Assembly: GCA_017559845.1 (NCBI GenBank)
Contig: JAFYQQ010000049.1
Span: forward strand, 1-64,000
Direction of reading: 5' to 3'
DNA: 64,000 nt
Source of the DNA: Bacteroidaceae bacterium
Lineage (GTDB): Bacteria; Bacteroidota; Bacteroidia; Bacteroidales; Bacteroidaceae
Both the position numbers and the translations under genes were made by a program. The notes below the pieces were generated by a model, which saw only the letters and a list, made by a program, of their open reading frames with translations, had not been told where the DNA came from and made no database searches. Positions 33,276-42,572 of this stretch are shown here, piece by piece. Every line of letters begins with the position of its first letter. The first letter of the stretch is position 1.

Positions 33276-35725
33276 TGGGAATTAAAAATGAATATGAACT
33301 TTTAACAAAAATACCCATGATTAATCTATTTACTATTATCACCACTGTCATTTTAATGGCATACGTCATATTCTTATACCGTATTACGGGAAGAAACAGA
33401 AGTTCTGATAAACTTATTAGAGCCTTTGCTATAGTTGCCTTGTTAGGGGTGGCATATCATATATGGCTATTCAGCATAATAATCGATGATAAATCAATAC
33501 AGAATATCAATCCAATGTCTATATTGTTGTTTTCTGTACAATATTCTTTGGAAATGTTTTTGGCCAATACGATTATCATCAAAAATGAGGTGCAAACAAT
33601 TTTGGGAGACAACCCCCTAATGTTCCATGTCTTCCTTACTTTATATGGGATGGCGGTATTGACGAGTGGCTTCTCCATTTTCCATTTTCTTTCTCGGAGA
33701 CTTTACAATTGGTTTTGGCTGACTTTCCATAAATCGTCAATCAAGACGCATATATTCATAGGTATCAATGATGCGTCTCTCTGCTTGGCAGATGACATAA
33801 TGAAGACGAATAAAGATGGGACTATAAAGGATGAAGAACAAATCGTTTTCATCGATCTCCCAGACCATCAAGAGGGTCAGCTGCAAGGAATCTCAATTTG
33901 GGATATTATTGCACGTTTTTTCAAAGACAGCAAAGAAACAGAGAGACTGAGCAACTATGTTGTTCTCAAAGCCGGTAAAGGTCTTGAAAAGATTACGAAA
34001 TGGCTTAAGGAAGAGCAAAATAGGGTGTATATTTTATCTGACAGTCAGCCGCAAAATTTATCTATTCTTGAAAATTTATGGGAACATAAAGACAAGTGCG
34101 AATTTAAAAGCCAAATCTATTGCCATGCAAAGAAAGAGGGGCTGATAAATAGATATGACAGCATTACAGATGTGGAGGATAGAGTTACGTTCATTGATTC
34201 ATCCTATCTCTCAGTTGTGTCTCTGAAAAAGATTGATTCTGGCAAAATGCTTCCAGTGAGATTTGTAGATATCGCAGAAGACCCTGTTACTAAGAACAAG
34301 CTTGGCTATGTAACCTCAGCCTTCAATTGTGCGATTATCGGTTTTGGGGAAACCGGAAAAGAGGCGCTGAAGTTCCTATATGAATTTGGAGCATTCGCTA
34401 ACAATGATAATGGTAAGGCTCCATTCAAATGCCATGTCTTCGACAACAATCTGGACAAAGAACTCGGAGAGTTAGGCATAGACCTTGCCACCTTGCAATC
34501 TCCTGCGGCAAAAGAACCGGAATTTGAGCTTCATTCCTGCGCCGTGGGGACAATAGAGTTCCGCTCAGAGATGTGCAGACTGATTAACGAATTGAACTAC
34601 ATTGTCATCTGTCTCGGAAATGACAACCTGAATGTTGAGACTGCTCTTAATGTCATTGAATGTGCTGCGATTGAAAGTAGAGATACAAATGACAAGTTCT
34701 GTATAGCTATCAAACAGATGAAGACGAGCAAACTGAATCAAGACACGTTGGACAATGCAAATAACGCATATGACAATTGTATCCATACGTTTGGTCTGAC
34801 GAAAAATATATGGAAAATGGATGTCATCAGCAACGAAGAAATGGACAATGATGCTCGTAGGTTCTATGAGTCTTATTCGGAATTGAGCGATATATTTAAC
34901 AAGGAATTAGGATATCCTCCTAATCCGAGTTGGGAAGAAAGAGAAGGGAGAGAAGGCGAAAGCATTAGAAGCAGGATCTACAAAAATAGGTGTGCTGCTC
35001 GGAGAAAGAAGGCTCAAGACTATTCTAATAGTTTGCATAAAGTTACAAAACAAGCTTTGTGTGAACCCTGTAATAAGGAAGAATATTATAACGGACTTTC
35101 CCAAAAAATATATGATGTCAATCGGAATAAGGAAGGGGAAAAAGACAAAGAAGGAAAATTCCATTGTGAGGAAGATAAAAATACGGTAACAATGAAGATA
35201 TTGGAGCATCTGGCTGTTTGCGAACACCTCCGTTGGGAAGCTTCACACATGTTGATGGGGTATAGGCCAACAGAGGGAAATACCGAAGAATTAAAGAAAC
35301 TACACTGTTGCATTAGACCATACAACGAGTTGGATGAGAAAACCAAACATTATGATTGGTTGGTGGTAAAGAACTCTTTGGTGGCAATAGAGAATCAGAG
35401 TAAAGAATCTGTGCAAGCAGAAAATGACCAATATATTCCCAATCCGATATCTACGGATGATGTGACGTTGTCTCCCGAAATACTGGAACTCTCAGAGAAG
35501 ATTGCCGAGAATGTACATGAGGTATGGGCACAATCCCGCATTGCAGAAGGATGGACGTATGGGCCACAACGTGATGACACCAAGAAAGAACACCCTTGTC
35601 TTGTACCTTACAATGAACTGCCAGAGGTTGAAAAGGAGTATGATAGAAATACTTCGCAGGAAACGTTGAAAGTGATAATGAAGTTGGGATTTCGCATTAA
35701 AAACGACATCTTTAGTGCTAACTAG
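33275..35725 (+). CDS. Membrane protein with Rossmann (TrkA-like) and RyR domains
   Basis: An 816-residue protein; ATG 33275 shares one base with the previous stop. There are about four membrane helices (~14-36, 47-70, 80-98, 112-140), and basic residues after the last place the rest in the cytoplasm. One Rossmann-like segment starts at ~157 (HIFIGINDASLCLADDI). A second, clear one is at ~350 (CAIIGFGETGKEALKFL, a GxGxxG nucleotide-binding motif). A partial RyR-like block is at ~650-708 (HLRWEASHMLMGYRP). A full RyR domain is at ~732-808 (NVHEVWAQSRIAEGWTYGPQ, then PYNELPEVEKEYDR). The layout suggests a membrane sensor of a nucleotide such as an NAD derivative, which is inference. Confidence 0.8.
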   Translation: MGIKNEYELLTKIPMINLFTIITTVILMAYVIFLYRITGRNRSSDKLIRAFAIVALLGVAYHIWLFSIIIDDKSIQNINPMSILLFSVQYSLEMFLANTIIIKNEVQTILGDNPLMFHVFLTLYGMAVLTSGFSIFHFLSRRLYNWFWLTFHKSSIKTHIFIGINDASLCLADDIMKTNKDGTIKDEEQIVFIDLPDHQEGQLQGISIWDIIARFFKDSKETERLSNYVVLKAGKGLEKITKWLKEEQNRVYILSDSQPQNLSILENLWEHKDKCEFKSQIYCHAKKEGLINRYDSITDVEDRVTFIDSSYLSVVSLKKIDSGKMLPVRFVDIAEDPVTKNKLGYVTSAFNCAIIGFGETGKEALKFLYEFGAFANNDNGKAPFKCHVFDNNLDKELGELGIDLATLQSPAAKEPEFELHSCAVGTIEFRSEMCRLINELNYIVICLGNDNLNVETALNVIECAAIESRDTNDKFCIAIKQMKTSKLNQDTLDNANNAYDNCIHTFGLTKNIWKMDVISNEEMDNDARRFYESYSELSDIFNKELGYPPNPSWEEREGREGESIRSRIYKNRCAARRKKAQDYSNSLHKVTKQALCEPCNKEEYYNGLSQKIYDVNRNKEGEKDKEGKFHCEEDKNTVTMKILEHLAVCEHLRWEASHMLMGYRPTEGNTEELKKLHCCIRPYNELDEKTKHYDWLVVKNSLVAIENQSKESVQAENDQYIPNPISTDDVTLSPEILELSEKIAENVHEVWAQSRIAEGWTYGPQRDDTKKEHPCLVPYNELPEVEKEYDRNTSQETLKVIMKLGFRIKNDIFSAN

Positions 35726-35815
35726 TAATGAAGCAAAAAGATAAGAGGGTTTCATGTGAATGTACTTAATGCTTATCTCTCAACAATAGTATTATAAAGA
35801 TTGAAATATCTAAAC

Positions 35816-38800
35816 ATGTCAGGTCATACATATCATATATTTATTAGCTATACACATAATGGTGGTCCCCGAAAGGAAAAATATCATAAATTTGATCGTG
35901 TATTGGTCTTCTTTAAAATATCAGAAAATTCAAGAGCAAGAAAATGGTGTAATCATTCTGCTGATTATTATACAGCTTGTGACTTGGAAAAGAAAATTCA
36001 AGGCTATAAATTTCCTAAGGATAAAAAACTGCTGGAAAAATACCCTCACATAAGTAACATTAAAACCATTAAAGTTTTTCGAGATGAAAATGAACTAGGT
36101 TTCGGAGAACTGACGGAGGAATTGAAAGATACAATTGCTAATAGTATACAGCAAGTAGTAATAGCATCTCCATATTCTCGGCAGAAACCTTGGATAAATA
36201 AAGAAGTAGAATATTTTAGAGAAACCCATGCTGATATAAATAAAAGTATTCCATTTACAATCGACGGGATACCATACGCAAAACAACGAAGACTTCCGTC
36301 GGAAGAAGAATGTTTACCAGACTATTTTCTTAAAGAGTTTGAGGAAAAGTGTCAAGATATGACATTAGAGGAAAAAGACAACTATGTTAGAATATTTCCA
36401 GACAAGCGAAGTGATGGAACAAACAAATCGGCGGTTAAAATTATAGCAAATGCATTTGACATTAAACCGTTTGACGATTTATGGAAAGCAGAATGCCGCA
36501 GAAAGAATAGAAGAATTATTGGCCAAGTATTAGTGTTTCTATTTATTTGTTTATCCTTTTTATTGTTTTACAGTAGGTATTTTATGGTACATACGGAATA
36601 TTATGTAAAAACTGTAGATAGATACGGAATTCCTGTAGGATTACACGAATTAAAGAAGGAAGAAACAGATAAATATATTTCTTATGTGAAAATCGAGCGG
36701 AAAAATCGTAAAATTATTAGTGCTGCAAATTATTCATCATTAGGAAAGCTCGGCACTGAATTTTTATCACAAGGAATACGGGAATTTACGGATTCTTATA
36801 ATACAATCCGAAGATTTAGTTATAATAACAATACAGGAGAGTTAGAAAGTGTTTCTTATTATAATTCAAAGAATGAATGTCTACGAAGATTGGTGTATCA
36901 CTCTGATAGTTTAGCAGAGATACGTTATCCCTCCCAAAATGGTGGTTATGCACTAAATATAGTAAATTCAGAAAGAAATAGTACAAATTATAATACATTT
37001 GTTTATAGACTAAATGAGAGAGGAGAAATTAATGAATTATTTTTATTACATAATTCGAAAGATATAGAAATAACAAAGGATACTCCTGCTATAAAATATG
37101 AAAGAGACAATTATGGACGAATCGTAAAAGTTACAGTATTAAATGATGCAATGTCATCATTGCTAGAACATAATAATGTTGTGACTTGTATTGCTGAATA
37201 TAATAATAATGGTTGTCAACGATTTGCGACTTATGGGTTAAATGGAGAAGCAAAAATAAATGAAGATTGGAGTTATGTTACAGAAATTAGAGGGCAAGGA
37301 TCTTATTGTATTGAATTCTTATACACAGATACTTTGGGGAATTTATGTAATACGATAAATGGAATAGCAAAGTCTGTTTCAGTAATAAACTCATATCCCA
37401 AATATAAAGAATGTATAACAACGTATTACGGAACGGACAATCAGCCTGTATGTGACAATTCGAATGTGTGTATTAAAGAATTTAAGGTATATAATAATGG
37501 TAAGGAGATTACACGTTTTTATGATAAAGCAAAGAAACCTGTACTTCATAAAGAAAACATGCACATGATGGTGTATGAAGAATATAATGATTCAATAGTA
37601 CAATCTTATTATGACGTAAACGGCAAACTTATAAACAATCCAGCATTAGGTTATGCTGTAAAAGTAACTTATTGGAAGAACAACATGTTTATAACAGAAT
37701 ATTATAATCAATACAGACAGCCATGTGGGAATATAGAGAATGGCATAGCAAAAAAAGAATCAGTATATAATTCACTCAATCAAATAATTGAAGAACGTCA
37801 TTATAATTCAAACGGTCAGTTATGGAGTGGTTATTTGGATGCAAAAGTTATAGAATATAAATATGATAAACAAGGTAATTTAGCAGAAGTTAGATACACT
37901 GATGGCTATGGAAATTTAGTAAATGCTATTGGCCAGAATCATGCTATTGTACGACAAAAATATGATGATAGGGGTTTCTGCTCAATGATATCTTTTTATG
38001 ATGTGAAAGGAAAGAGATGTATGGGACCTGAAGGATTTTCATACATGTACAATGTGTATAATAATAAGGGTCTATTAATACGTCAAACTAAATATAATGA
38101 AAAAGAAGAAACTCTCTTCCCAGCAGTGATAGAGCGTACTTATAATGAGAAAGGCAACATAAATAGTATAACATACAAAGACTCAAATGCGGTTCCAATA
38201 ATTGGAGATGATGGTTTCTCGCAAGCTCAAATTAAATATTCAGACACTAGTGCAGATAATGCATTATCTATAACTACGTCTTGTTATGGAACAGATGGTA
38301 ATAAAATTAATAATAGATATGGAGTCCATTATGAAGAAATCATAAAAGACATTGATGGAAATATTCTTTCGTGCTTATATAGAGACACCAACGGTTTACC
38401 TGTTAAGAGCGGCAATGGATCCAAATACCTGTATGAATATGATAAACGTGGTTTTTGTACAAAGGAAGTATGTATTGATGAAACTGTTATTCCAAGCTTT
38501 TCAGAATCTATAATGAGAAAATATAACTCATTTGGAGATTTAGAGGAAGAAGTCAATTACTGCGGGAATACATTTGTTTCAAAGACTAAATACCACAAGA
38601 ATTATTTAGAATATTATAGTGAACAGTGGAATCTGGATGAGAACGATAGCCTCATTAATAATTCATCAGAAATTGCTATTGAGAGAATAGAATATACTTT
38701 AAATTATGAAATCAAACAAATTGCTTACTATAATAACAAACGGAATTTGTCGTTTAATAAAGAGTTCCAATTTGCTTATTGTAACGTAGACTATGAAAAT

Positions 38801-39775
38801 CATCTGGTTAATTATTATGACGAGGATTCATTATTGATTCGTGTAGAATATGACAAAGGTGAAAAGAATGGTATTATCCAAAGGTCTCCAAACAGATACG
38901 AGATTGAACGTTTAAACAAATACACAGAAATGATTACTTTTTATCAAAATGACACCGTTTCTCAAAACTTCATGGGTGATGGATGTGCAATTATTGTTAA
39001 GAAGAAAGATTATTTGGGAAGAATAATTGAATCAACTGGATACAATGAAAAATATAATCAATGCAACAATATAAATGGCATTCATTCGACAAAAATAAAA
39101 TATATAGAAAACTCCAACTTTATTGAAAGCATAGAATATAGGGATAGTTTAGGGTTACCTGCTGAAAATATCTTTCAAAGAGGTTTTAGGTACTTTAAGC
39201 GAAGAACTATAAGATTCTTACAACATGATAATATGAGCTATGAAGCTATGTTGAATAAAAATGGAGATTTGATTAGTACTGGATGGTATTCTAATCAACA
39301 ACAACGTGTTCTTATGGGAATTGCATCATATCATATTATATATTATGATAATAGAAAACGTATAGATAAAGTAATATATTATGATGCGGAAGAAGAAAAG
39401 ATAATGTTGAATAATTATATTTCAGAAAGTAAGTATGTATATGAAGATGACTCAATGCTGCCTACACGAATAGAACATTATAATGGATATGGCATGTTTT
39501 TAGGAACCGTCGTGATACAAATGAAAGATGATTGTTACTTATATCTTGAGGGACGTGATTCTTATGGGAATCCATGTCCGGTAGATGGGGACTATAGGGA
39601 AATAGATATGGATACTGAAGAATATAATTGTAATCAAATTCAGCTTCTGGTGGAGGAAGATAAAGTGATAGAAAAAGTACTTTCCAAAGAAGGCCGATGG
39701 CTTATCCCAAATCAACAATCATTACTTCAATACCAATTATGTAGGCAGATATTCAAATTACCGCCTCTTTTCTGA
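35816..39775 (+). CDS. Membrane-anchored TIR protein with long YD-like repeat region
   Basis: A 1,319-residue protein, with the start taken as ATG 35816 just before the TIR core. Residues 1-~190 are TIR: YHIFISYTH, the BB-loop-like VFRDENELGFGEL (~88-99) and PWINKEVEYF with W126 and Glu130 in the W-x-x-x-E arrangement of NAD-cleaving TIRs. One membrane helix lies at ~232-255, preceded by RRKNRR, so the TIR should be cytoplasmic. The remaining ~1,060 residues, predicted periplasmic, are dozens of short Tyr/Asn/Gly-rich units resembling RHS/YD repeats (for example YDKQGNLAEVRYTDGYGN). The gene is strikingly AT-rich. It follows the RyR gene by 90 bases. Confidence 0.8.
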   Translation: MSGHTYHIFISYTHNGGPRKEKYHKFDRVLVFFKISENSRARKWCNHSADYYTACDLEKKIQGYKFPKDKKLLEKYPHISNIKTIKVFRDENELGFGELTEELKDTIANSIQQVVIASPYSRQKPWINKEVEYFRETHADINKSIPFTIDGIPYAKQRRLPSEEECLPDYFLKEFEEKCQDMTLEEKDNYVRIFPDKRSDGTNKSAVKIIANAFDIKPFDDLWKAECRRKNRRIIGQVLVFLFICLSFLLFYSRYFMVHTEYYVKTVDRYGIPVGLHELKKEETDKYISYVKIERKNRKIISAANYSSLGKLGTEFLSQGIREFTDSYNTIRRFSYNNNTGELESVSYYNSKNECLRRLVYHSDSLAEIRYPSQNGGYALNIVNSERNSTNYNTFVYRLNERGEINELFLLHNSKDIEITKDTPAIKYERDNYGRIVKVTVLNDAMSSLLEHNNVVTCIAEYNNNGCQRFATYGLNGEAKINEDWSYVTEIRGQGSYCIEFLYTDTLGNLCNTINGIAKSVSVINSYPKYKECITTYYGTDNQPVCDNSNVCIKEFKVYNNGKEITRFYDKAKKPVLHKENMHMMVYEEYNDSIVQSYYDVNGKLINNPALGYAVKVTYWKNNMFITEYYNQYRQPCGNIENGIAKKESVYNSLNQIIEERHYNSNGQLWSGYLDAKVIEYKYDKQGNLAEVRYTDGYGNLVNAIGQNHAIVRQKYDDRGFCSMISFYDVKGKRCMGPEGFSYMYNVYNNKGLLIRQTKYNEKEETLFPAVIERTYNEKGNINSITYKDSNAVPIIGDDGFSQAQIKYSDTSADNALSITTSCYGTDGNKINNRYGVHYEEIIKDIDGNILSCLYRDTNGLPVKSGNGSKYLYEYDKRGFCTKEVCIDETVIPSFSESIMRKYNSFGDLEEEVNYCGNTFVSKTKYHKNYLEYYSEQWNLDENDSLINNSSEIAIERIEYTLNYEIKQIAYYNNKRNLSFNKEFQFAYCNVDYENHLVNYYDEDSLLIRVEYDKGEKNGIIQRSPNRYEIERLNKYTEMITFYQNDTVSQNFMGDGCAIIVKKKDYLGRIIESTGYNEKYNQCNNINGIHSTKIKYIENSNFIESIEYRDSLGLPAENIFQRGFRYFKRRTIRFLQHDNMSYEAMLNKNGDLISTGWYSNQQQRVLMGIASYHIIYYDNRKRIDKVIYYDAEEEKIMLNNYISESKYVYEDDSMLPTRIEHYNGYGMFLGTVVIQMKDDCYLYLEGRDSYGNPCPVDGDYREIDMDTEEYNCNQIQLLVEEDKVIEKVLSKEGRWLIPNQQSLLQYQLCRQIFKLPPLF

Positions 39776-39961
39776 ACTAGGTTGCCCAATTTGATGTACC
39801 ATAATCTTAAGAAAGAATGTTGTTTATCTTGTTGGTGTTTAATGTTTTAGAAATTAAAAACTGTAAAGTTTGTCTTTTCGATTATTTGTTGTATCTTTAT
39901 ATCAAATAATTAAGTATTTAGATATGAATAATGATAGAAAAAATCATTTAGGATAAAAATA

Positions 39962-40327
39962 ATGAGAACATTTGAATTTTTAAAAGACATATTTAACCTA
40001 CATGGTAAATCAGTAGGTTGGGCTATTATTGAAGAGAAGGTCAAGTGCGGTGATAGCGAAGAAATTGTTTTAAAACCTGGACTCGCAATCAAAGGTAGTC
40101 GCGTATATGTAGACTTGTTTGCCCGCCGATTGGTCTCCACAATAAAGTTGCCAGAGTTGGAACGTAATGTTTATATTGCCCGAAAAGAAAAGGCGGAGAA
40201 TGGCATGATTGCTTTAGTGGCCAAGGATGGTATCGAAAAATCCTTGCTCCTCCCCAAAACATTTATTAATGACATTTATAACGTGACGAGATATGGGGCA
40301 TGGATGGAAGAACGTTTGTTGCTTTAA
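39962..40327 (+). CDS. Hypothetical 121-residue protein
   Basis: Not recognised. It is a soluble, mixed alpha/beta-looking protein with KSVGWAIIEEKVKCGDSEE, a basic centre (LFARRLVSTIKL) and YGAWMEERLLL at the end. There is no signal peptide or membrane helix. It lies 186 bases after the TIR gene; that gap contains a weak -7 box (TATCTTTA), so it may be transcribed separately. It is less AT-rich than the TIR gene and precedes a strong promoter for the next conserved operon. It could be the last island gene or an unrelated chromosomal gene. Confidence 0.6.
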   Translation: MRTFEFLKDIFNLHGKSVGWAIIEEKVKCGDSEEIVLKPGLAIKGSRVYVDLFARRLVSTIKLPELERNVYIARKEKAENGMIALVAKDGIEKSLLLPKTFINDIYNVTRYGAWMEERLLL

Positions 40328-40382
40328 CGCAAAAAGATGAGGCCTTAAAAATTTTTCGGCTTTTACCTTTGCGGCTTCAATG

Positions 40383-40414
40383 TTTGGTGTTTTCGCAGAT
40401 AAGTTGTAACTTTG
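40383..40414 (+). promoter_or_regulatory. Promoter of the glycosyltransferase-radC operon
   Basis: TTTG (40383-40386) and TAACTTTG (40407-40414) with a 20-base spacer, a full match to the Bacteroidales consensus. ATG 40449 lies 34 bases after the -7 box. Confidence 0.8.
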
Positions 40415-40448
40415 AACTTAAATACCGCTATAAAGCACATATTAAGGA

Positions 40449-41549
40449 ATGAAATATTCACTGATAATACCTGTATATAACCGCCCGGACGAGGTGGATG
40501 AACTGTTGCAAAGCATTGCCCTGCAGACCTATAAGGACATGGAGGTGATTGTGGTTGAGGACGGCTCGTCTGTCACTTGTGCCGATGTGGTGCAGAAATA
40601 TGCCAAGCATCTGGACCTGAAATATTTTCAGAAGCCTAATTCCGGGCCGGGACAGAGTCGCAACTACGGAGCGGAGCGCAGTCAGGGCGAATACCTGATT
40701 GTGCTTGACAGCGACTGTGTGTTGCCGCCCACTTATCTTGAAGAGATAGAGAAGGAACTTTCCGCTAACCCCTGTGCCGCTTTCGGTGGGCCGGACCGTG
40801 CGCATGAGTCCTTTACGCCCGTACAGAAAGCCATCAATTACAGCATGACCAGCTTTTTTACCACCGGTGGCATACGCGGCGGAAAAAAGAAAATGGACAA
40901 GTTTTATCCCCGATCGTTCAACATGGGCATACAGGCCACGCTGTACCGCCAACTGGGTGGATTCACGGAAATGCGCTTTGGCGAGGACATAGACTTCAGC
41001 ATCCGTATCTTCAAGAGCGGTGCTGCATGTCGTCTGTTCCCCAAAGCATGGGTGTGGCACAAACGTCGCACAGATTTGAAGAAGTTTTTCAAACAAGTAC
41101 ACAATTCGGGCATTGCCCGCATCAACCTGTACAAAAGACATCCCGAATCCTTGAAACTGGTGCATTTGCTGCCGGCGGTGTTCACTTTGGGCACGGCATG
41201 TCTGCTTCTGCTGTTCATGGTAGGTCTCTTTCTTGCAGGAACTGGTGCTTTCGCCACCTGTAGGGCAGCCGATGCAGGAACCGAGTGCATTACCGGCCCA
41301 GCTACTGTGATGGCTTTTGGAGGAGTGCTCATGCTGCTTTCGCTTGCTCCTTTGTTGCTCTTTTCGCTCATAATCTGTATTGACTCTGCCATGTTAAATC
41401 GCAGTTTGAAGATTGGTTTGTTGTCAGTGTTGGCGTCTTTTATCCAACTGTTGGGCTATGGCACAGGCTTCATCCGTGCCTGGTGGGCACGTTGTGTAAT
41501 GGGTCGGAACGAGGAATTGCAGGCGTTCAAAAAGTCATTCTATAAATAA
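40449..41549 (+). CDS. Family 2 glycosyltransferase, membrane-bound
   Basis: A 366-residue GT-A fold transferase. YSLIIPVYNRPDEVDELL is the N-terminal nucleotide-sugar motif, IVVEDGSS follows, the D-x-D is in LIVLDSDCVLP (~residue 86-88), and GEDIDFSIRI is the later acidic motif. Two or three C-terminal membrane helices (~240-350) anchor it. It likely adds sugars to a lipid-linked or surface glycan. It heads a run of closely spaced genes (radC 3 bases later). Confidence 0.88.
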   Translation: MKYSLIIPVYNRPDEVDELLQSIALQTYKDMEVIVVEDGSSVTCADVVQKYAKHLDLKYFQKPNSGPGQSRNYGAERSQGEYLIVLDSDCVLPPTYLEEIEKELSANPCAAFGGPDRAHESFTPVQKAINYSMTSFFTTGGIRGGKKKMDKFYPRSFNMGIQATLYRQLGGFTEMRFGEDIDFSIRIFKSGAACRLFPKAWVWHKRRTDLKKFFKQVHNSGIARINLYKRHPESLKLVHLLPAVFTLGTACLLLLFMVGLFLAGTGAFATCRAADAGTECITGPATVMAFGGVLMLLSLAPLLLFSLIICIDSAMLNRSLKIGLLSVLASFIQLLGYGTGFIRAWWARCVMGRNEELQAFKKSFYK

Positions 41550-41552
41550 TGT

Positions 41553-42242
41553 ATGACAGATAAACTCAACATAAACCAGTGGGCCGTTGAGGATCGTCCC
41601 CGGGAAAAATTGCTTGCCCAAGGGGCGCGTGCGCTCAGTGATGCGGAATTGCTTGCCATACTCATAGGCAGCGGCAATGCCGATGAGAATGCGGTGGAGC
41701 TGATGCGACGCATCCTAAATGATTGCGGTGGCAGTTTGCAAACGCTGGGACGGATGAGGCTTGACGACTTTACCGCCTACAAGGGTGTGGGACCGGCCAA
41801 GGCCGTGTGTCTGATGGCGGCTTGCGAGTTGGGCAACCGGCGCATGAAGGAGCCTACGGAAAGAAAGCGGATTGAGAGCAGCCGGGACATTGCCGATTTT
41901 TTCCTGCCGATGCTGATGGAACTGCCTCACGAGGAATGTCATGTGATGATGTTGCGCAACAATTTGACGCTGAAGGGAACGTTTCTTGTAGGGCGTGGCG
42001 GAATTACAGAATCTGCGGTGGACATACGCCTCATTTTGGAAGCCGCGCTAAGGAATCAGTCGACGGCCATTGTGTTGTGTCACAACCATCCCAGCGGAAG
42101 CCTGACGCCGAGTACAATGGACAAAAACCTGACCCGCCAGCTTGCCGAGGCATGCAGGATTATGAATATCAGACTTCTGGACCACGTTATCGTTTCGGAT
42201 CAGGGGTATTTTAGTTTCAAGGACCAAGGACTAATGGATTAA
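41553..42242 (+). CDS. radC: RadC/JAB-domain protein
   Basis: A 229-residue RadC protein. An N-terminal helix-hairpin-helix part (RPREKLLAQGARALSDAELL, then YKGVGPAKAVCL) precedes a JAB/MPN domain with the metal-binding motif CHNHPSGSLTPSTMD. A role in DNA repair or recombination was proposed historically and is not settled. It is full length, so it is not a plasmid- or phage-type truncated RadC. Confidence 0.93.
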   Translation: MTDKLNINQWAVEDRPREKLLAQGARALSDAELLAILIGSGNADENAVELMRRILNDCGGSLQTLGRMRLDDFTAYKGVGPAKAVCLMAACELGNRRMKEPTERKRIESSRDIADFFLPMLMELPHEECHVMMLRNNLTLKGTFLVGRGGITESAVDIRLILEAALRNQSTAIVLCHNHPSGSLTPSTMDKNLTRQLAEACRIMNIRLLDHVIVSDQGYFSFKDQGLMD

Positions 42243-42247
42243 GATTT

Positions 42248-42562
42248 ATGGAACAACTACAAATGCAAGAACGAGTGATAGAAATGTTGCGTACCGTGTA
42301 TGACCCGGAGATTCCGGTAAACGTGTACGACCTCGGACTCATTTACCGTATAGAATTGAATGACGACTGCACTGAACTGGCCGTGGACATGACGCTTACC
42401 GCGCCCAATTGTCCGGCGGCAGACTTCATTATGGAGGACGTGCGGCAGAAACTGGAAACCATAAGCGGACTGACGCGTGTGGATGTGAATCTGGTGTTCG
42501 AACCCGAATGGGACAAGGACATGATGAGCGAGGAAGCCAAGTTGGAGTTGGGATTTATGTAA
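42248..42562 (+). CDS. SufT/MIP18-family (DUF59) iron-sulfur assembly protein
   Basis: A 104-residue protein with the DUF59 signature VYDPEIPVNVYDLGLIY and TLTAPNCPAADF around the conserved Cys. Relatives (SufT, PaaD, CIAO2) take part in Fe-S cluster maturation. It lies 5 bases after radC and 10 before lpxH, so it is probably cotranscribed. The C-terminal WDKDMMSEEAKLELGF is typical of stand-alone Bacteroidales members. Confidence 0.9.
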   Translation: MEQLQMQERVIEMLRTVYDPEIPVNVYDLGLIYRIELNDDCTELAVDMTLTAPNCPAADFIMEDVRQKLETISGLTRVDVNLVFEPEWDKDMMSEEAKLELGFM

Positions 42563-42572
42563 GCGACTTTAA

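Noticed and set aside
35816..39775. TIR protein considered as an RHS/polymorphic toxin
   Set aside because: There is no RHS core signature, C-terminal variable toxin or immunity gene; the effector-like TIR domain is N-terminal and a membrane helix separates it from the repeats.
41553..42242. RadC considered as part of a defence or phage cluster
   Set aside because: It is full length with its helix-hairpin-helix part and lies in a conserved run with sufT-like and lpxH genes.
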